Source: Sepioteuthis lessoniana (taxonomy: Eukaryota > Mollusca > Cephalopoda > Myopsida > Loliginidae). Taken from it: a DNA stretch of 64,000 bases. Position numbers and translations under genes: made by a program. A model generated the notes under the pieces. The model saw only the letters and a program-made list of their open reading frames with translations, ran no database searches and had not been told where the DNA came from. The stretch covers positions 40,496,589-40,560,588 of the forward strand of contig OY757939.1 in assembly GCA_963585895.1 (NCBI GenBank), written 5' to 3'. Positions within the stretch are counted from its first letter, which is position 1, and every line of letters begins with the position of its first letter. Below are positions 37,790 through 48,310 of this stretch, piece after piece.

Positions 37790-38560
37790 GGCGGCGAAAA
37801 TTCGGAGGTCTACGCGGACGCTCTCCTACGTTATCGTGGTTGCATTCATCTCACCACCACTTCTAGTGGCAGATCCAACACCTTTTTTTTCTCTACAAAT
37901 CGCCTTGCTACAGGGCTGAATCCCACTTCTTGTGGTCGATTTACTCTCCTTTTTTGGCGCGCAATGCCTTAGCTACCGTCCGACTCGTTCGCACAGCTTT
38001 GGCGTGACAAAGCCATAGCTACCGTCAACAAGCTAGCAACCAAATCGACACATCTCCGGTTAACCCAATGTACTGTCAAAACCGGGATATCGATCTACCG
38101 ACCACGACGCTCCAGCAATGCAGCATCTAGTCCTCGTAACGACTCGCTGTTACGGACTGCCCTAGCATTGCAACAACTAGCCTACGTACGACTCGCTGTA
38201 CAGGCTAGCAACCAAATCGACATGCCCCCAGTTAACCCAACGAACTGTCAAAACCGGGACATAGATTTATCAACGACTCGACCAACCCCAGCTATACAGC
38301 ATCCAGTCGACGTAACGACTCGCTGTTACGGACTGCCCTAGCATTGCAACATCTGGCCAACGTACGACTCGCTGTACCGGCTAGAAACCAAAAACGACTC
38401 GACCGACTTCAGCTACCCGCAACGATCGTCCAGCTGCATTCCACGACTCGATCATATCAGCTATCGACATCACCCATCTAGCTGAAGACCACATAAAATC
38501 GCCACGGACTTTACGTACACGTCTGTAAATCTGGCAATAAATCGTCACTTTTGTTGTATC
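37790..38560 (+). repeat. CpG-richer block with 172-176-bp tandem units
   Basis: gactcgctgttacggactgc occurs at 38,141 and 38,317, and gctagcaaccaaa-type sequence at 38,032, 38,204 and about 38,380. This gives two full units and a partial third at a spacing of 172-176 bp. The motif cgactcg is frequent. Composition contrasts sharply with the AT-rich surroundings. It directly precedes the Penelope-like coding fragment, so it may be that element's terminal or 5' untranslated region. Confidence 0.55.
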
Positions 38561-38615
38561 TGTTATCTCGCCTTTGTTCCCTTCATTGTCTTTGGCTGTC
38601 ACTACTCACACGCAT

Positions 38616-39235
38616 TAAACTTAAATTTATTTGCGGGGTCGACGCGCTTATCGGCTCCGCAACAAGATTACACAAAATAGTCAATGGGAATACATTAAAA
38701 TTTAGCTGCATTTGGGCTGAAAACGTACTACAAATAATGAAAAAACACAATAAGAAATTCTATAACATACCGCCAATAACAACAAAAATCACGTGCAATT
38801 GCAAAATAAAACGTGAATGTCTCCTAAGCGGAAATTGTCCACAAAAAAAGAAGAAAAAAAACAAAACATCGTATACCAAGTCACCGTAAGATCTGAAGAA
38901 AAGAGAAAAATATACTTAGGTATAAGAGAAGGCTCTTGGAAACAGAGGAACTTTACAGTTAAAACATCATTAAACAATTAAAAACATGAATACAGAACAA
39001 CACTTTCTATAAACATTAGGGACCTCAAAAAATCAGACCAAAAAACATCAGTTAACCTGGAAAGTAAGAAAAATAGCATTAATTTACACCAACGACTCAC
39101 AACGCTGCTACATTTTCCTGGACAAAAACATTCGTTATCATTTTCCCAGAATAAAACAAACATCCAATAAACGATTAGAACTCATATCCAAATGAAGACA
39201 AGAAAACAAATTTCTACTAAGCCACCTGAAAACTA
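38616..39235 (+). pseudogene. Penelope-like element fragment, GIY-YIG endonuclease end
   Basis: Plus-strand remnant of the C-terminal part of a Penelope-like retroelement polyprotein. The reading HKIVNGNTLKFSC and KKHNKKFYN, then RECLLSGNC, corresponds in order to the linker region upstream of the endonuclease in this family. After a frameshift near 38,870 it continues with IYLGIREGSWKQR, the GIY-YIG-type segment. In active elements this nuclease nicks target DNA to prime reverse transcription. The RT domain is absent here, several stops follow 38,970, and the region past the GIY-YIG block is barely recognisable. A second, similar fragment lies at 51.2 kb. Family assignment rests on motif order recalled from family knowledge, not on a search. 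Confidence 0.6.
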
Positions 39236-39414
39236 ACGATTCCAAAGACTAAAAATAAATAGATAAATAGATAAACACGAATAAACAATCAATAATTGCA
39301 CAATAAATGCAAAACGAACAGATAAGTACCAAAATATACAAACAAAACAGAAAATAGAAGCAATAATCAAATTTAGGTTGGAACGAGACAAATGGATAAA
39401 TGATGGTTCAAAAA

Positions 39415-39620
39415 TCAGAGTTTTTCTTCTTGTTGCTTTACCAAGGCTTAAGAACCCAATCTGTCTTATCTGTCTCATTTTTTACCCATAGGTGGGGTAT
39501 AGATGGATTGATGCCTTTCCCAAAGGCTTCAGCACGAAGGGAAACGCAGATAGTCTCGTTCAGGATTTGAAGTCGGATCACCGATTCCATTTCCTATGAG
39601 GATAACCGTTACGCTGAGCG
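39415..39620 (-). mobile_element. SINE family B, partial
   Basis: Minus-strand partial copy: accaaggcttaagaaccc, gcctttcccaaaggcttcag, agtctcgttcaggatttgaa, tttcctatgaggataaccgt. It lacks the 3' end and has a mutated A box. Confidence 0.65.
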
Positions 39621-41290
39621 CGCGTACTGTTCGAATGATTTTCAGGAGCCTAAACCTCCGTTTATAACAATTCATCTATCATGCCGTAAAAGCTGCAAAG
39701 ATGACTAATTTAAAAGCTTTCAACGAGAAAGTGTGGTCAAAATTAACAGATCTGTCTTTATTGGTTATTTGATTTGATTATCTCCCCCTGACTTTTACAG
39801 GATTAGCTTTCGAGGATGGAGGGTGAGGAGAATGCATCTTCGATTTACGTCCCTAAAGCTGACGTTATCGTTGTCTATCAAGTCTTGCTTCCATAAAAGT
39901 GGATAAGATACAAAAGATTATCTGAATTAAGCTATTCTCTAACCCTTGTCATGAATTCGACCTCGACTTTTTCTAAGGTTGTTGACTTTTCTAAAATCCA
40001 GTCTCACGTGTCCTGAATGGCTTTTATTCCCTCAATCACATCCCAATGCCATTGACGTTCTCATTGATCTATGTCACTCATAAAATGCGAGCAGATAATT
40101 TGATATGAGCAACAGGTGATTTCTTACGATGTTTCATTGCCTTCAATATGAAGAGGCCACCATTACTCATTCAACGACTTCACGTTCACCAGCAACGCAC
40201 AAATGCCGGGCGTCTGTCACATCACGTTTAGGCCTCGCGACTTATCGATATTTGAATGAAGGCTTTGGCCTGGCGGCACATCGATATCTAAATGATACAA
40301 TTCAATGACATTGGCCGAGCGATTCATCGATGTTTTGTAAGAAAAAAAAGCAAATTCTTAACGTCATTGACAAGAATTACAGATGTAGGGGGACAGGTTG
40401 TTTGGTGAATATTTTTGGTCCCCCATTTTGTAGGAAGTGTTTATATTTGGTCCCCCACAATTTATATTAGTATATTTGAAAAAGGCAAACAAAGTAAAGA
40501 TGTGTGAAACGACTCATACAAAAAGATCATATAAAACAAAGCAGTAGAAACAAATACAAATTTATGTGTCAACAATACATGCAATGAAACATTTCCAAAC
40601 ATTAGTGTTCTAATACTGTCGTTAACTATTCCTGTGTGTGTGTGTGACTAACACTAATACTACAAAAAAGGACTAAATAACCAAAGTATCCTATGCGTGT
40701 TGACTAAGTATTTCTACTGTTTGTTTCTTTCTGTGGTTTGACGAAATTTCTGTGTTCGAGGCTGGAAAAAGTCTCACCGACAAAGTATAACAAGGAAGAG
40801 AATGGTTGCTTGGAGTATACATTTTCATGTCGGAAGTCAAATGTAAAAAGAGGAAGAGTGTGTTGACTCTGTAAGTGAAAATGTGAAAGAGAGTGGGTGT
40901 TGGAAGAGGAAAATATTTATAGACAATCCTTGTCATGAAGTAGGCTCCAAAAACGCAGGACGAAATTGGAGTTGCGGACGTAGTTGTGAGGACTAACCAC
41001 GTGGTTTTCCTGGCAAATAGGTTCCCGAGACTGATCAGTTTACTGACTTCCGCCATCTTTGTTTCGGGAACGAGAGGCATAACGGCCATTTTAAAATATA
41101 GGAGTGTAAATCCTATACAAATAACAACGTCTGTCTTTAACAACGTCTGTCAAAAAAGAAAAGATGCATAAGGTTTTCGGGGTTCATTTTCGAGATATTG
41201 TATCGGGTGATAACCCCTTCCTCTTTTAGGGTTTGATCAAATTATCTTTCTGTATCAATTAATCCTATCAACTTATACGATTTGTCAGCT
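39621..41290. other. Low-repeat region without an assignable gene
   Basis: Contains three degenerate units around atcgatat at 40,240-40,335 and a duplicated atttggtccccca near 40,415 and 40,450. A minus-strand ORF of 150 codons at 40,691-41,143 has an internal ATG in good context (caaagATGgcggaag near 41,055), but the peptide matches nothing I recognise and its C-terminal half is low-complexity. It could be a first exon; the sequence alone does not show it. Confidence 0.35.
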
Positions 41291-41295
41291 CTGTT

Positions 41296-41640
41296 GGCGA
41301 GGCTTAGAATATTCTGAGTATCCTCTGCAGAGGGGTTAGACACCCCTAAGAAAATGGGTGTCCTGAGTAGGACACTAAATTACATTCGATGGCGAGGTTT
41401 CAATTCTGATATTCCCTGGTTCACTCTGAACTGGAGTGGTTGTACCTGTTAGGGTCATATCTATGGAACAAATAGAGCTGTTTAAAAATTATTTATATTC
41501 GATACAACCGTGTACAAAAAACCTCTTAGGAAACAACTTCATAAAAAATGTCTATAAGAATGTAAATGAACGCGATTCCTTAGTCTCTAGGCATAGAATA
41601 ACCCTAGATAGATTGGCAAGTCGTTAAAATCAATCAATCA
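41296..41640 (+). mobile_element. M element copy 4
   Basis: Head with the palindrome CCTCTGCAGAGG (41,322-41,333), then gggtgtcctgagtaggacac, tggttcactctgaactggag and gggtcatatctatggaacaa. The core includes ccgtgtacaaaaaacctctt and aatgtaaatgaacgcgattc. The end is caatcaatcatt rather than the stem-loop tail, so M copies come with at least two 3' ends. Confidence 0.6.
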
Positions 41641-41804
41641 TTATTCGCATTGTAAAACGTCGTTTAAGAATGTTCTTATTAGAAATAATTCTATTATTTC
41701 TTCAAATTAGTTGTTGTTGTAATTATATATATACGAGGATCATTAAATAAATTTCCAGACTTTTTTCGTATGGGCACTTTTATTGATAGTACACTGATGA
41801 AACT

Positions 41805-42442
41805 CTAGTCCCCTTCGAAGTAATCTCCTCCGGCTACAATGCACTTGTTGTGCGGTTCTAATAATTTCTGGAAGGACCCATGGAAGTCCTCTTGTGTGAG
41901 CGTGTCAATGACCTTCGTCACAGCCTCTTTCATCTCCTCAATTGTCTCATAACGACAGCCTCTAAGTTTTTCCTTGAGCTTAGGGAATAAGCAAAAGTCA
42001 GAGGGAGCAAGGTCTGGACTATAGGGAGGCTGAGGAACAGTCTTGATGCCCATCTTGGTCAAATAGTCTGTGACAAGGATGGAATTGTGGACTGGTGCAT
42101 TGTCCTGGTGGAAATGCCACTGACTCGATTTGAAGAGTACTGACGGAATCTCTTCCTGAACTCCCTTAAAACCTCAACATAGTAACCCTAACCCTAACCC
42201 TTTGGCTAATCAACTCTGGTGTATTGACTTCCTTACTCCTCCCACACCTCTCTCATCATCTCTCATAGACTCACTGCCTTCGTTGAATCTCTTATGCCAC
42301 TCAAAAAGTGATGGTCGATTAATGCAAGATGGTTGAAAAGCAGACTGAAGCATTCCATACATTTCTGTGACATTTTTTCAAGTCTAAAATAGAATTTTAT
42401 TGCATATCGTTCTTCTAAAGTGTCCTCACGTCCAGATTGCAT
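41805..42442 (-). pseudogene. Mariner transposase, internally deleted
   Basis: The N-terminal part starts at a Met codon ending at 42,442 (MQSGREDTLEERYAIKFYF) and, after a one-base frameshift near 42,375, continues as SLFEWHKRFNEGS, the helix-turn-helix region of mariner transposases. After another shift near INTPELI the frame runs into three GGTTAG hexamers and then directly into the C-terminal catalytic part: HFHQDNAPVH, then PYSPDLAPSDF. Exactly 34 residues separate the D of HQD from the D of APSD, the DD34D spacing of mariner. The first catalytic Asp and the central domain are missing, so the protein cannot be active. It ends at 41,805. Confidence 0.8.
42183..42201. repeat. Three CCCTAA telomere-like hexamers at a deletion junction
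   Basis: The sequence taaccctaaccctaaccc sits exactly where the N- and C-terminal halves of the mariner transposase are joined. Confidence 0.8.
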
Positions 42443-42745
42443 TTTTGGAATTCACCAGCTGTGACAATCAGGCTTTAGTAGGGTGTATTCCAATTGCTGC
42501 TGTAGCTGTTCCTTTGAACCTGAAATCATAAAAATTGGTCAGTCATCTCATAAGATGTATAGCAATAACATACTGAATTGTCAAGAGTCTATGACAATTT
42601 TAAATGCCTGTACAAAAAAGTCTGGAAACTTATTGAAGGCACCACATATATTTTTCAATCGTTTCCTATTTCTACATATATTCGGTCTGATTCATTTCAT
42701 TCCTTATTGAATACACCACGTATATATAAACAGGGTCGGTCATAT

Positions 42746-42749
<4 letters not shown>

Positions 42750-42781
<32 letters not shown>
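42750..42781. repeat. (TA)n microsatellite with flanking TACA repeats
   Basis: tacatacatacata leads into a pure TA run. Confidence 0.95.
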
Positions 42782-42782
<1 letters not shown>

Positions 42783-42896
42783 GTCGGGAGAAAACAAATA
42801 TTCGTATACACACAAACTTTGAATTTATTGTATTTTCAACTAATGAATAAACATGCTTTTCATATAATTAACCGCACACAGATGCATATATATATG

Positions 42897-43120
42897 AGTA
42901 AGAGTTGGCGACCGTAGTCGAGGGCGACCAAAAGGCTCCCTTTTCAATAGCTACTACACCGGGGTGTAGGGGAGGGCGCTACTCCTTTCCCTGAATTACT
43001 TCCCTTTACCCTTGATACGTACCTTATATTGCTGTGTGTTAAGCAACGAAGCATCAAGTACCATTTTTAAAGTCTTTGGTATGACGCGACCTAGGATTGA
43101 ATCCAGGTCTCCCGGCCCAT
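42897..43120 (-). mobile_element. SINE family A, truncated head
   Basis: agagttggcgaccgtagtcg through gattgaatccaggtctcccg. Homology stops at cccggcccat, before the A box, directly against the left end of the Tc1 element. Confidence 0.8.
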
Positions 43121-43363
43121 TCATCCATTTTAATGGGTGAAAAAAGTATTTCGTAAGACACAAAAAAGAATACTTCTACTTTGTTGAATAGCCATTATTC
43201 ACTTCTACAACAGCCAACTTCTTGTAGTTTTCAATTAACGATTTGCAAATTTTAGTTGGTATTTTGTTCCATTCTTCTTCGCCTATGGTCTTCAGATCCG
43301 TGATGTTTGCTGGAGTTCTCAGTTTGATTTGAATTTTCAAATAATGTTGTATACTCATATGCA

Positions 43364-43866
43364 GATGCATGCAAACGACACAATAAATATGAGCGACACA
43401 GTTCTTTTAGAAAAATATACCTCTCACTTTATTTGAAAGGGTTGTGTGTGAGAGGGAGTTGGAGATCGAACAGAACTGCAACATATTGACCCCCCACTCT
43501 TATGGCCATCAGCGTTTCTTTCCCGTTTTCCTGGGCTGCTCAACCGGGGACCTGGGGGTCCAGCCTTTCTGGGACATGTTCCTCAATCCAGCATCTTCTC
43601 ACACACTGGTCTGATCTCCAAACTCTCAATCGGGGGTCTCGAGGCCCCTTCTGCCGGGTGCTGGCTTTCTCTACCGCATCTTTTCCCCAACTGGTCTGAT
43701 CTCCAAACTAACTGACTTCCTGTCTTCACCGAGTTATATAATAGTTCAACGTCCACCCTCTTCTTGTGGGCGTCACAATTTTGCACTCATTCAACCTGTC
43801 CACGGTCAAGGCTATAATATCCTGATTAATCCTCGACCGGATGCACCTGTTATTTATACAGATGCA
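43364..43866. mobile_element. Solo LTR candidate with 6-bp target duplication
   Basis: A 491-bp block (43,370-43,860) starts TGCAAACGACACAATAAA and ends CTGTTATTTATACA, that is TG...CA. It is flanked by GATGCA on both sides (43,364-43,369 and 43,861-43,866). It is GC-richer than its surroundings and splits the Tc1 coding region between ENRWRY and the C-terminal part. No interior or second LTR is present, as expected after LTR-LTR recombination. Orientation is unclear. Confidence 0.65.
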
Positions 43867-44157
43867 TTTCCTATTTTGACAGCCCAGCCGGGTCGCAGGT
43901 CAATATACCACAATAACGCCATCGATTCTCGATTGGGTTTAAATCTGGGTACTGACTTAGCAATTTCTGGGTATTCAAATTATTTTTCAACCAGCCATTT
44001 CTTAGTAGATTTTGTAGTGTGCATAGGATCATTATCTTGTTGGAAGATCCAGTCAGGAGGAAGTTCAAGATTTTCCACCGAAATCATTAAATTTGCTTCC
44101 AAAATATCATTGATACACTGCGGCGTTCATTCTACCATCTATTATTGATATGTCACC

Positions 44158-44470
44158 AGTACCTTTTGGGAGTGCCCGTGGTGTAATGGTTATCGTCATA
44201 GGAAATGGACACGGCGACACGAGTTCAAATCCTGGGCAAGACTGATAGCATTTCACATAGCACTAATACCCTTGGTATGAAAGGTATGAATCCAATTATT
44301 GTCCCTCCAGCTATGGGTAAATAGTAGGGAAGACTAGGTTCTTGCCTTGGTGAGGCAACTAGTCAAGGAGAAGGAAAACTCTGAATTCAAACCTGTTAAA
44401 CTTCGCTTAAAAATTGACTTTATGTCAAATCCTGCCCGAGCGGAGGGGTTGGTAAATTTAGTACCTTTTG
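44158..44470 (+). mobile_element. SINE family B with 11-bp target duplication
   Basis: SINE body at 44,169-44,459: A-box-like gtggtgtaatggttatcgtc, B-box-like gagttcaaatcctgg, then cccttggtatgaaaggtatg, gctatgggtaaatagtaggg, gtgaggcaactagtcaagga, and a 3' end gcggaggggttggtaaattt. The repeat AGTACCTTTTG flanks it (44,158-44,168 and 44,460-44,470). It interrupts the Tc1 transposase. Confidence 0.9.
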
Positions 44471-45289
44471 AAGAAAAAACTTCCCCCAAATCATTATTTT
44501 GTCATTTCCAAATTTTACAGCTGGAACTGTGTTCTCTCGTTTGAAGGCCTCACCATCTTTCTTCCATACATGATTTCTAGAATGACGTCAAAACAAGTCA
44601 ATTTTGGTTTCGTCTGTTCATAATACTCTTTCCTAATACGATTTTTTCTTATCCTTATGTTCATCAACGAATCTCAACCAAGCATCTCCATGTCTTTTCA
44701 ATAGCAGTGGAATTTTCCTTGGGGAGCGGGAATTTAGATTGTTCCTATGAATTTCATTGATTATTGTCCGTTTAGTGGCACAAATTCCGGATGAAAGCAA
44801 ATCATCCAACAACAATTGGTGAGTAACCATTGGATTTTATTTAATTTGACACATCAATTTCCTAGAAGATCTTGAAGAAATCTTTTATAGAGCACCTGTT
44901 TTTCTTTGGTTTTTAACCGTTTGGCGTTTTTCATATCTTAAAATTAACGAACTAATAGTAGTAAATGGAATATTTAGGTTGTTTGAGGTTTTCCTGTAAC
45001 TTTTTACTTTCCTTTCAGGGCTTAATAATCAGATCTTTTTGCAAATTTATCAATTCTTTACCTCTTGCCAAGATGATAATCTTCTTTCATGAATATCATT
45101 TACAGATAATTCTGTTTGCGTTTTTAAGGCTAAGAATAACAACGGTTAATATTATTGGAACATTCGAGAATATTCAACTTGAATAATCTAGAGTATGTAA
45201 GTAACTTATAAGTTTTAGAATCTGAAATTTGCATTATACGAATACTTTTTTTTACCTTTTGAAATGGATAAATGGGATTTATTTCTATT

Positions 45290-45450
45290 AAATCATTTTT
45301 TGTCTTCTTTACAAAGCATGCACGTTTTATGTCTATAGGTCCTTTCCTTCTTGGCTGAGTCGAGAACTCTTCAACACGTCTTCTTATTGATAATTTGAAA
45401 TTATTTTAAGGTTTTGTTTGCATGGGTGAAATCATGTTTCTTATAATCCT
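45290..45450 (-). repeat. Composite repeat arm, copy 1
   Basis: The run ttatgtctataggtcctttc, cttggctgagtcgagaactc, ttcaacacgtcttcttattg and aggttttgtttgcatgggtg is the reverse complement of 61,720-61,860. In both places it is joined at the same point to a family-A SINE. Confidence 0.65.
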
Positions 45451-45451
45451 T

Positions 45452-45690
45452 CGGGCCATTGGCCTAATGAGTTGAGCGTTCGCCAATGGTCCGGAAGACC
45501 GGCGTTCAATCCCAGGTCAAGTCATACCAAAGACTCAAAAATGGTACTTAATGCCGCCTTGCTTAACACTCAGCATAATAAGGTAAGGATCAAGAGTAAA
45601 GGGGAGTAATCCTGGGAAAGGAGTAGCACCTTTCCCTACACGTCGGTGCAGTAGTTATTGAAAAGGGAGCCTTCGGGTTACTCTCAACTA
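45452..45690 (+). mobile_element. SINE family A, plus strand
   Basis: Head gggccattggcctaatgagt, B box GTTCAATCCC, body gtacttaatgccgccttgct, 3' end gggagccttcgggttactct. Its 5' junction is shared with the copy at 61.5 kb (see the findings). Confidence 0.85.
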
Positions 45691-45959
45691 AGATACATAT
45701 TTAGTTATTAAGCATCTGTGTACAGTTAATTATATGAAAAGTATGTTTATTCATTAGTTAGAAATACAATAAATCAAACGTTTGTATGTGTACGAATATT
45801 TGTTTCAACCAACTATATATATATACAGTAGTACTGACATGGTTACAACAGGGAACTTTTATTTAATCAGAGAGATTAAATTTGTGGTCGATTGCCTGCC
45901 AATAGTAGTCTACGTGTTAATTATGCATTTGCTGACATCACTTTCAATAGATGAGATAT

Positions 45960-46345
45960 TGCTACCGAGGTTGAACCACCTAAAAATAGAAAGACCGGAA
46001 CTACACAAGGATGCTACCTGTGTTTTGAACAAGTCCTGTAAGCAGCACCCAACAAAACAGCAGTTGTACGGCCACTGACTTTCCATCACTGAAACCATCC
46101 ACGAAGAAGACATGCTGGTCAATGCTGGTGAAGCAAAGATAAATTCATATTAGACGTTCTCCCACATACTTCTACACATGGACACACTCATGTTGGCCGA
46201 CCAGCATAAACTAACATTAATCAGTTCTGTTTGGATATTGGATGTCACCTAGAGGACTTACCAAGAGCGATGGCGAATAGGATGGATGGCAATTCAAAAT
46301 CAAAGGAATCCGAGCTGGCAGCATGATGATGATTACGATGATATA
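45960..46345 (+). pseudogene. 3' end of a non-LTR retrotransposon
   Basis: Plus-strand remnant of the C-terminal end of the same retrotransposon family as 58.55-59.68 kb. Recognisable pieces are VLNKSCKQHPTKQQLYGH (46,020-46,075), RHAGQCW-like sequence after a frameshift, and the HVGRPA and LEDLPRAMA-like segments up to 46,275. It ends ggcagcatgatgatgattac and runs into (TA)n, just as the 59.6-kb copy ends cacgacatgatgattatata. This shows where the element's 3' end and simple-repeat tail are. Only the last 100 or so codons are left, with multiple stops. Confidence 0.65.
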
Positions 46346-46440
46346 AATATATATATATATATATTTAACATATATATTTGATATACTGTTGCAATTATAT
46401 ATATATGTATATATATATATATGTTTACTTTTCAGTATAG

Positions 46441-46680
46441 TTCGCCAATGGCCCGGGAGACCTGGGTTCAATCCCAGGTCGAGTCATACCAAAGACTTTA
46501 AAAATGGAACTTGATACCACCTTGCTTAACACTCAGCATTATAAGGTACGGTTCAAGGGTAAAGTGGAGCAATCCAGGGAATGGAGTAGCGCCCTCCCCT
46601 ACACCTTGGTGTAGTAGCTATCGAAAAGGGAGCCTTCGGGTCACCCTCGACTATGGTCGCTAACTTTACTTACTTTACTT
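46441..46680 (+). mobile_element. SINE family A, 5'-truncated
   Basis: Starts inside the tRNA-like head (ttcgccaatggcccgggaga), keeps the B box GGTTCAATCCC, and ends gactatggtcgctaacttta plus a cttactttactt run. The duplicated acttttcagtata on both sides (about 46,427 and 46,677) looks like its target duplication. Confidence 0.8.
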
Positions 46681-46739
46681 TTCAGTATATATTTACTTTT
46701 TCAGTATATTTATATTTCCTTTTTTAAAAATTAAAAACA

Positions 46740-47580
46740 AGATTATGACTTGGCTTTAGTTCTATTTGCACTCTTTTTTTCAATCATGTTTCATAAAGTT
46801 TCTGGTTATCTTGATGCAGATGTTGAATTCCAATTCAGGAATAATGGTGGTCTGTTGAATTACAAAGTATTTAAAGCTAAAATCCTCGTCAAATATAGCA
46901 TTATTCATGACTTCTTATTCTCTGATGATGCAGCTCTCGTTTCTATAACAATCGAGGAGGCACACCACCTCGTCCACCGTTTCTCTCCTGTGTGAAAAAC
47001 GTTCGGCCTTAGTATCAATTAAAAAAAAAAGTAAGTTATCCATCAGCCGAGACCGACCCGTAAGCAAATTAGAGGTGTAAAAACCGTTTCAGCAGTTTCC
47101 AAAACCCCTTATTATCACAAATGGAAAAAACAACCCCTCAAATATGTGAATTCATTTTAATACTTGGGTATCAAGGTGAATTGCAAGTGCATCTTTAGAT
47201 GATGAGATAGTCAATCGAATAACGATGAATGATTTTGAAAAACTTCATCGTCTTAAGAAAAAAGTGGCATTAAGTTTAAGACAAAGATTGCAGTCTGCAA
47301 GGTCGTCTTACTCGCCACTCTCTTGTATGGATTAAAATCCTGGGAATCTTCCCGAACACAAATTGACCAGCTTGATGCCTTTCACTTGAGCGGTCTTCGC
47401 TCGATTTGTGGATTTGCACGGCAAGACGGAATCCCAAAGGCTCATCTCTTTGCTAAGTGTAAGTATAGAGACCTTCCTTGTATAATCACAATTGAAATTG
47501 GCTGGTCAAAACATCTGAATGAGAGACTACATAATTCCAATGATCCTCATATATAGCCAGCTTCATGATGGACAAAGAAA
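46740..47580 (+). pseudogene. Non-LTR retrotransposon RT fragment
   Basis: Plus-strand, badly decayed reverse transcriptase. FRNNGGLLNYKVFKAK leads to HDFLFSDDAALVSIT (46,907-46,945), where FSDD is the catalytic [FY]xDD box. A later YLGIKVNCKC block (47,163) marks the region after the catalytic box, and YGLKSWESSRTQIDQLDAFH with LRSICGFARQDGIP (47,325-47,440) the thumb and beyond. In working elements this enzyme copies RNA at a nicked target. The endonuclease and 5' part are absent. A partial duplication of agagaccttcctt...acaatcacaattgaaat recurs at about 47,468 and 47,600. Clade is uncertain; it is a different family from the fragments at 51.6 and 58.6 kb. Confidence 0.7.
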
Positions 47581-47756
47581 TGTTGCAATATTGGAGGCAT
47601 AGAGACCTTCCTTATACAATCACAATTGAAATGGGCTGAACATGTTATTTGATTGAGAGACTACATAAATCCAGTGATCCTTATCTATAACCAGCTTCAT
47701 GATGGAAAAAATGTTACGAAAATGGAGGTATGGAGACCTTCCTTATACTATCGAGT

Positions 47757-48310
47757 ATGAATAATTTTAGACAAATCTATTCGACCCATAGATGAGACCA
47801 TAACACGTACTACCACTCCGGGTCAGAGTCAGAGGTACTCGTGGTGTAACGGTTATAATCATAGGAAATAGACAGACACGGCATCCAAGTTCGAATCTTG
47901 AATGAGCCTGTTTGCATTCCACATAGCATTAATACCCATGGGAAAGTCATGAATCTAACTATTCTCCTTCCAGCTATGGGTAAATAGTAGGGTAGACTAT
48001 GATCTTTAACCTTGATATGGCAACCAGTCTAGAATGAAGAAAACTCTGAATTCAAACTTGCTAAACTTCGTTTAAAAATTGACCTTGGGTCGGATCTTGC
48101 TCAAACGGTGGGGTGGGCAAATATATAGCGTGGAACTGGTAGTAATGGCAATGAAGTGGTACTACACACTACGAAGATCTTCATAACTGGGAACTCACAA
48201 TAAGATGCAGTTTAGCGTCATACTCAGAACATCTCTTTTTGGAAAGGTCTTAATCCTCTGTTGGGGTTGCAGCCAGTATATTCTTAACCCCAACCGACAT
48301 GACGGCCATA
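47757..48310 (-). mobile_element. M element copy 5 interrupted by a SINE
   Basis: Minus-strand M head pieces lie on both sides of a family-B SINE: gacccatagatgagaccata and cgtactaccactccgggtca (47,787-47,828) upstream, and taatggcaatgaagtggtac and gtttagcgtcatactcagaa (48,140-48,230) downstream, ending with ttgcagccagtatattctta. The SINE inserted after M. Confidence 0.65.
47833..48125 (+). mobile_element. SINE family B, plus strand
   Basis: A-box-like cgtggtgtaacggttataat, B-box-like agttcgaatcttg, then cacatagcattaatacccat, gctatgggtaaatagtaggg, and the 3' end acggtggggtgggcaaat. Confidence 0.85.

Larger units (their letters stand above)
41732..42646 (-). mobile_element. Mariner (DD34D) deletion derivative with TIRs
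   Basis: Inverted ends share tttccagactttttt: left aaataaatttccagactttt (from about 41,745), right as the reverse complement of gtctggaaacttattgaagg (near 42,620). TA-rich flanks are consistent with TA target sites. The roughly 0.9-kb interior encodes only the two ends of a mariner transposase on the minus strand. Confidence 0.75.
43176..45080 (-). pseudogene. Tc1-like transposase, decayed
   Basis: All regions of a Tc1 transposase can be traced on the minus strand in several frames. The N-terminal DNA-binding part is KELINLQKDLIIKP near 45,050-45,090. The linker has SPRKIPLLLKRHGDAWLRF (44,700). The first catalytic region is TDETKIDLF (44,600, between stops). The second is WIFQQDNDPMHTT (44,035), and the third SQYPDLNPIENRWRY (43,925), with 34 positions between the D and E, the DD34E signature. 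The C-terminal NITDLKTIGEEEWNKIP follows at 43,240-43,310. At least six in-frame stops or frameshifts plus two insertions make it dead. Transposase in this family cuts and pastes at TA sites. Confidence 0.8.
43134..45262 (-). mobile_element. Tc1-like (DD34E) transposon with nested insertions
   Basis: Terminal inverted repeats: left ggtgaaaaaagtatttcgta (from 43,134), right the reverse complement of acgaatacttttttttacc (45,239-45,257). The original element was about 1.35 kb; it now spans 2.1 kb because a solo-LTR candidate (43,370-43,860) and a SINE (44,169-44,459) sit inside it. That order dates the Tc1 insertion as the oldest of the three. Confidence 0.75.

Noticed and set aside
40691-41143. 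Minus-strand ORF of 150 codons with an internal ATG in good context
   Set aside because: It might hold a first exon, but no recognisable protein family or splice partner could be shown from sequence alone.
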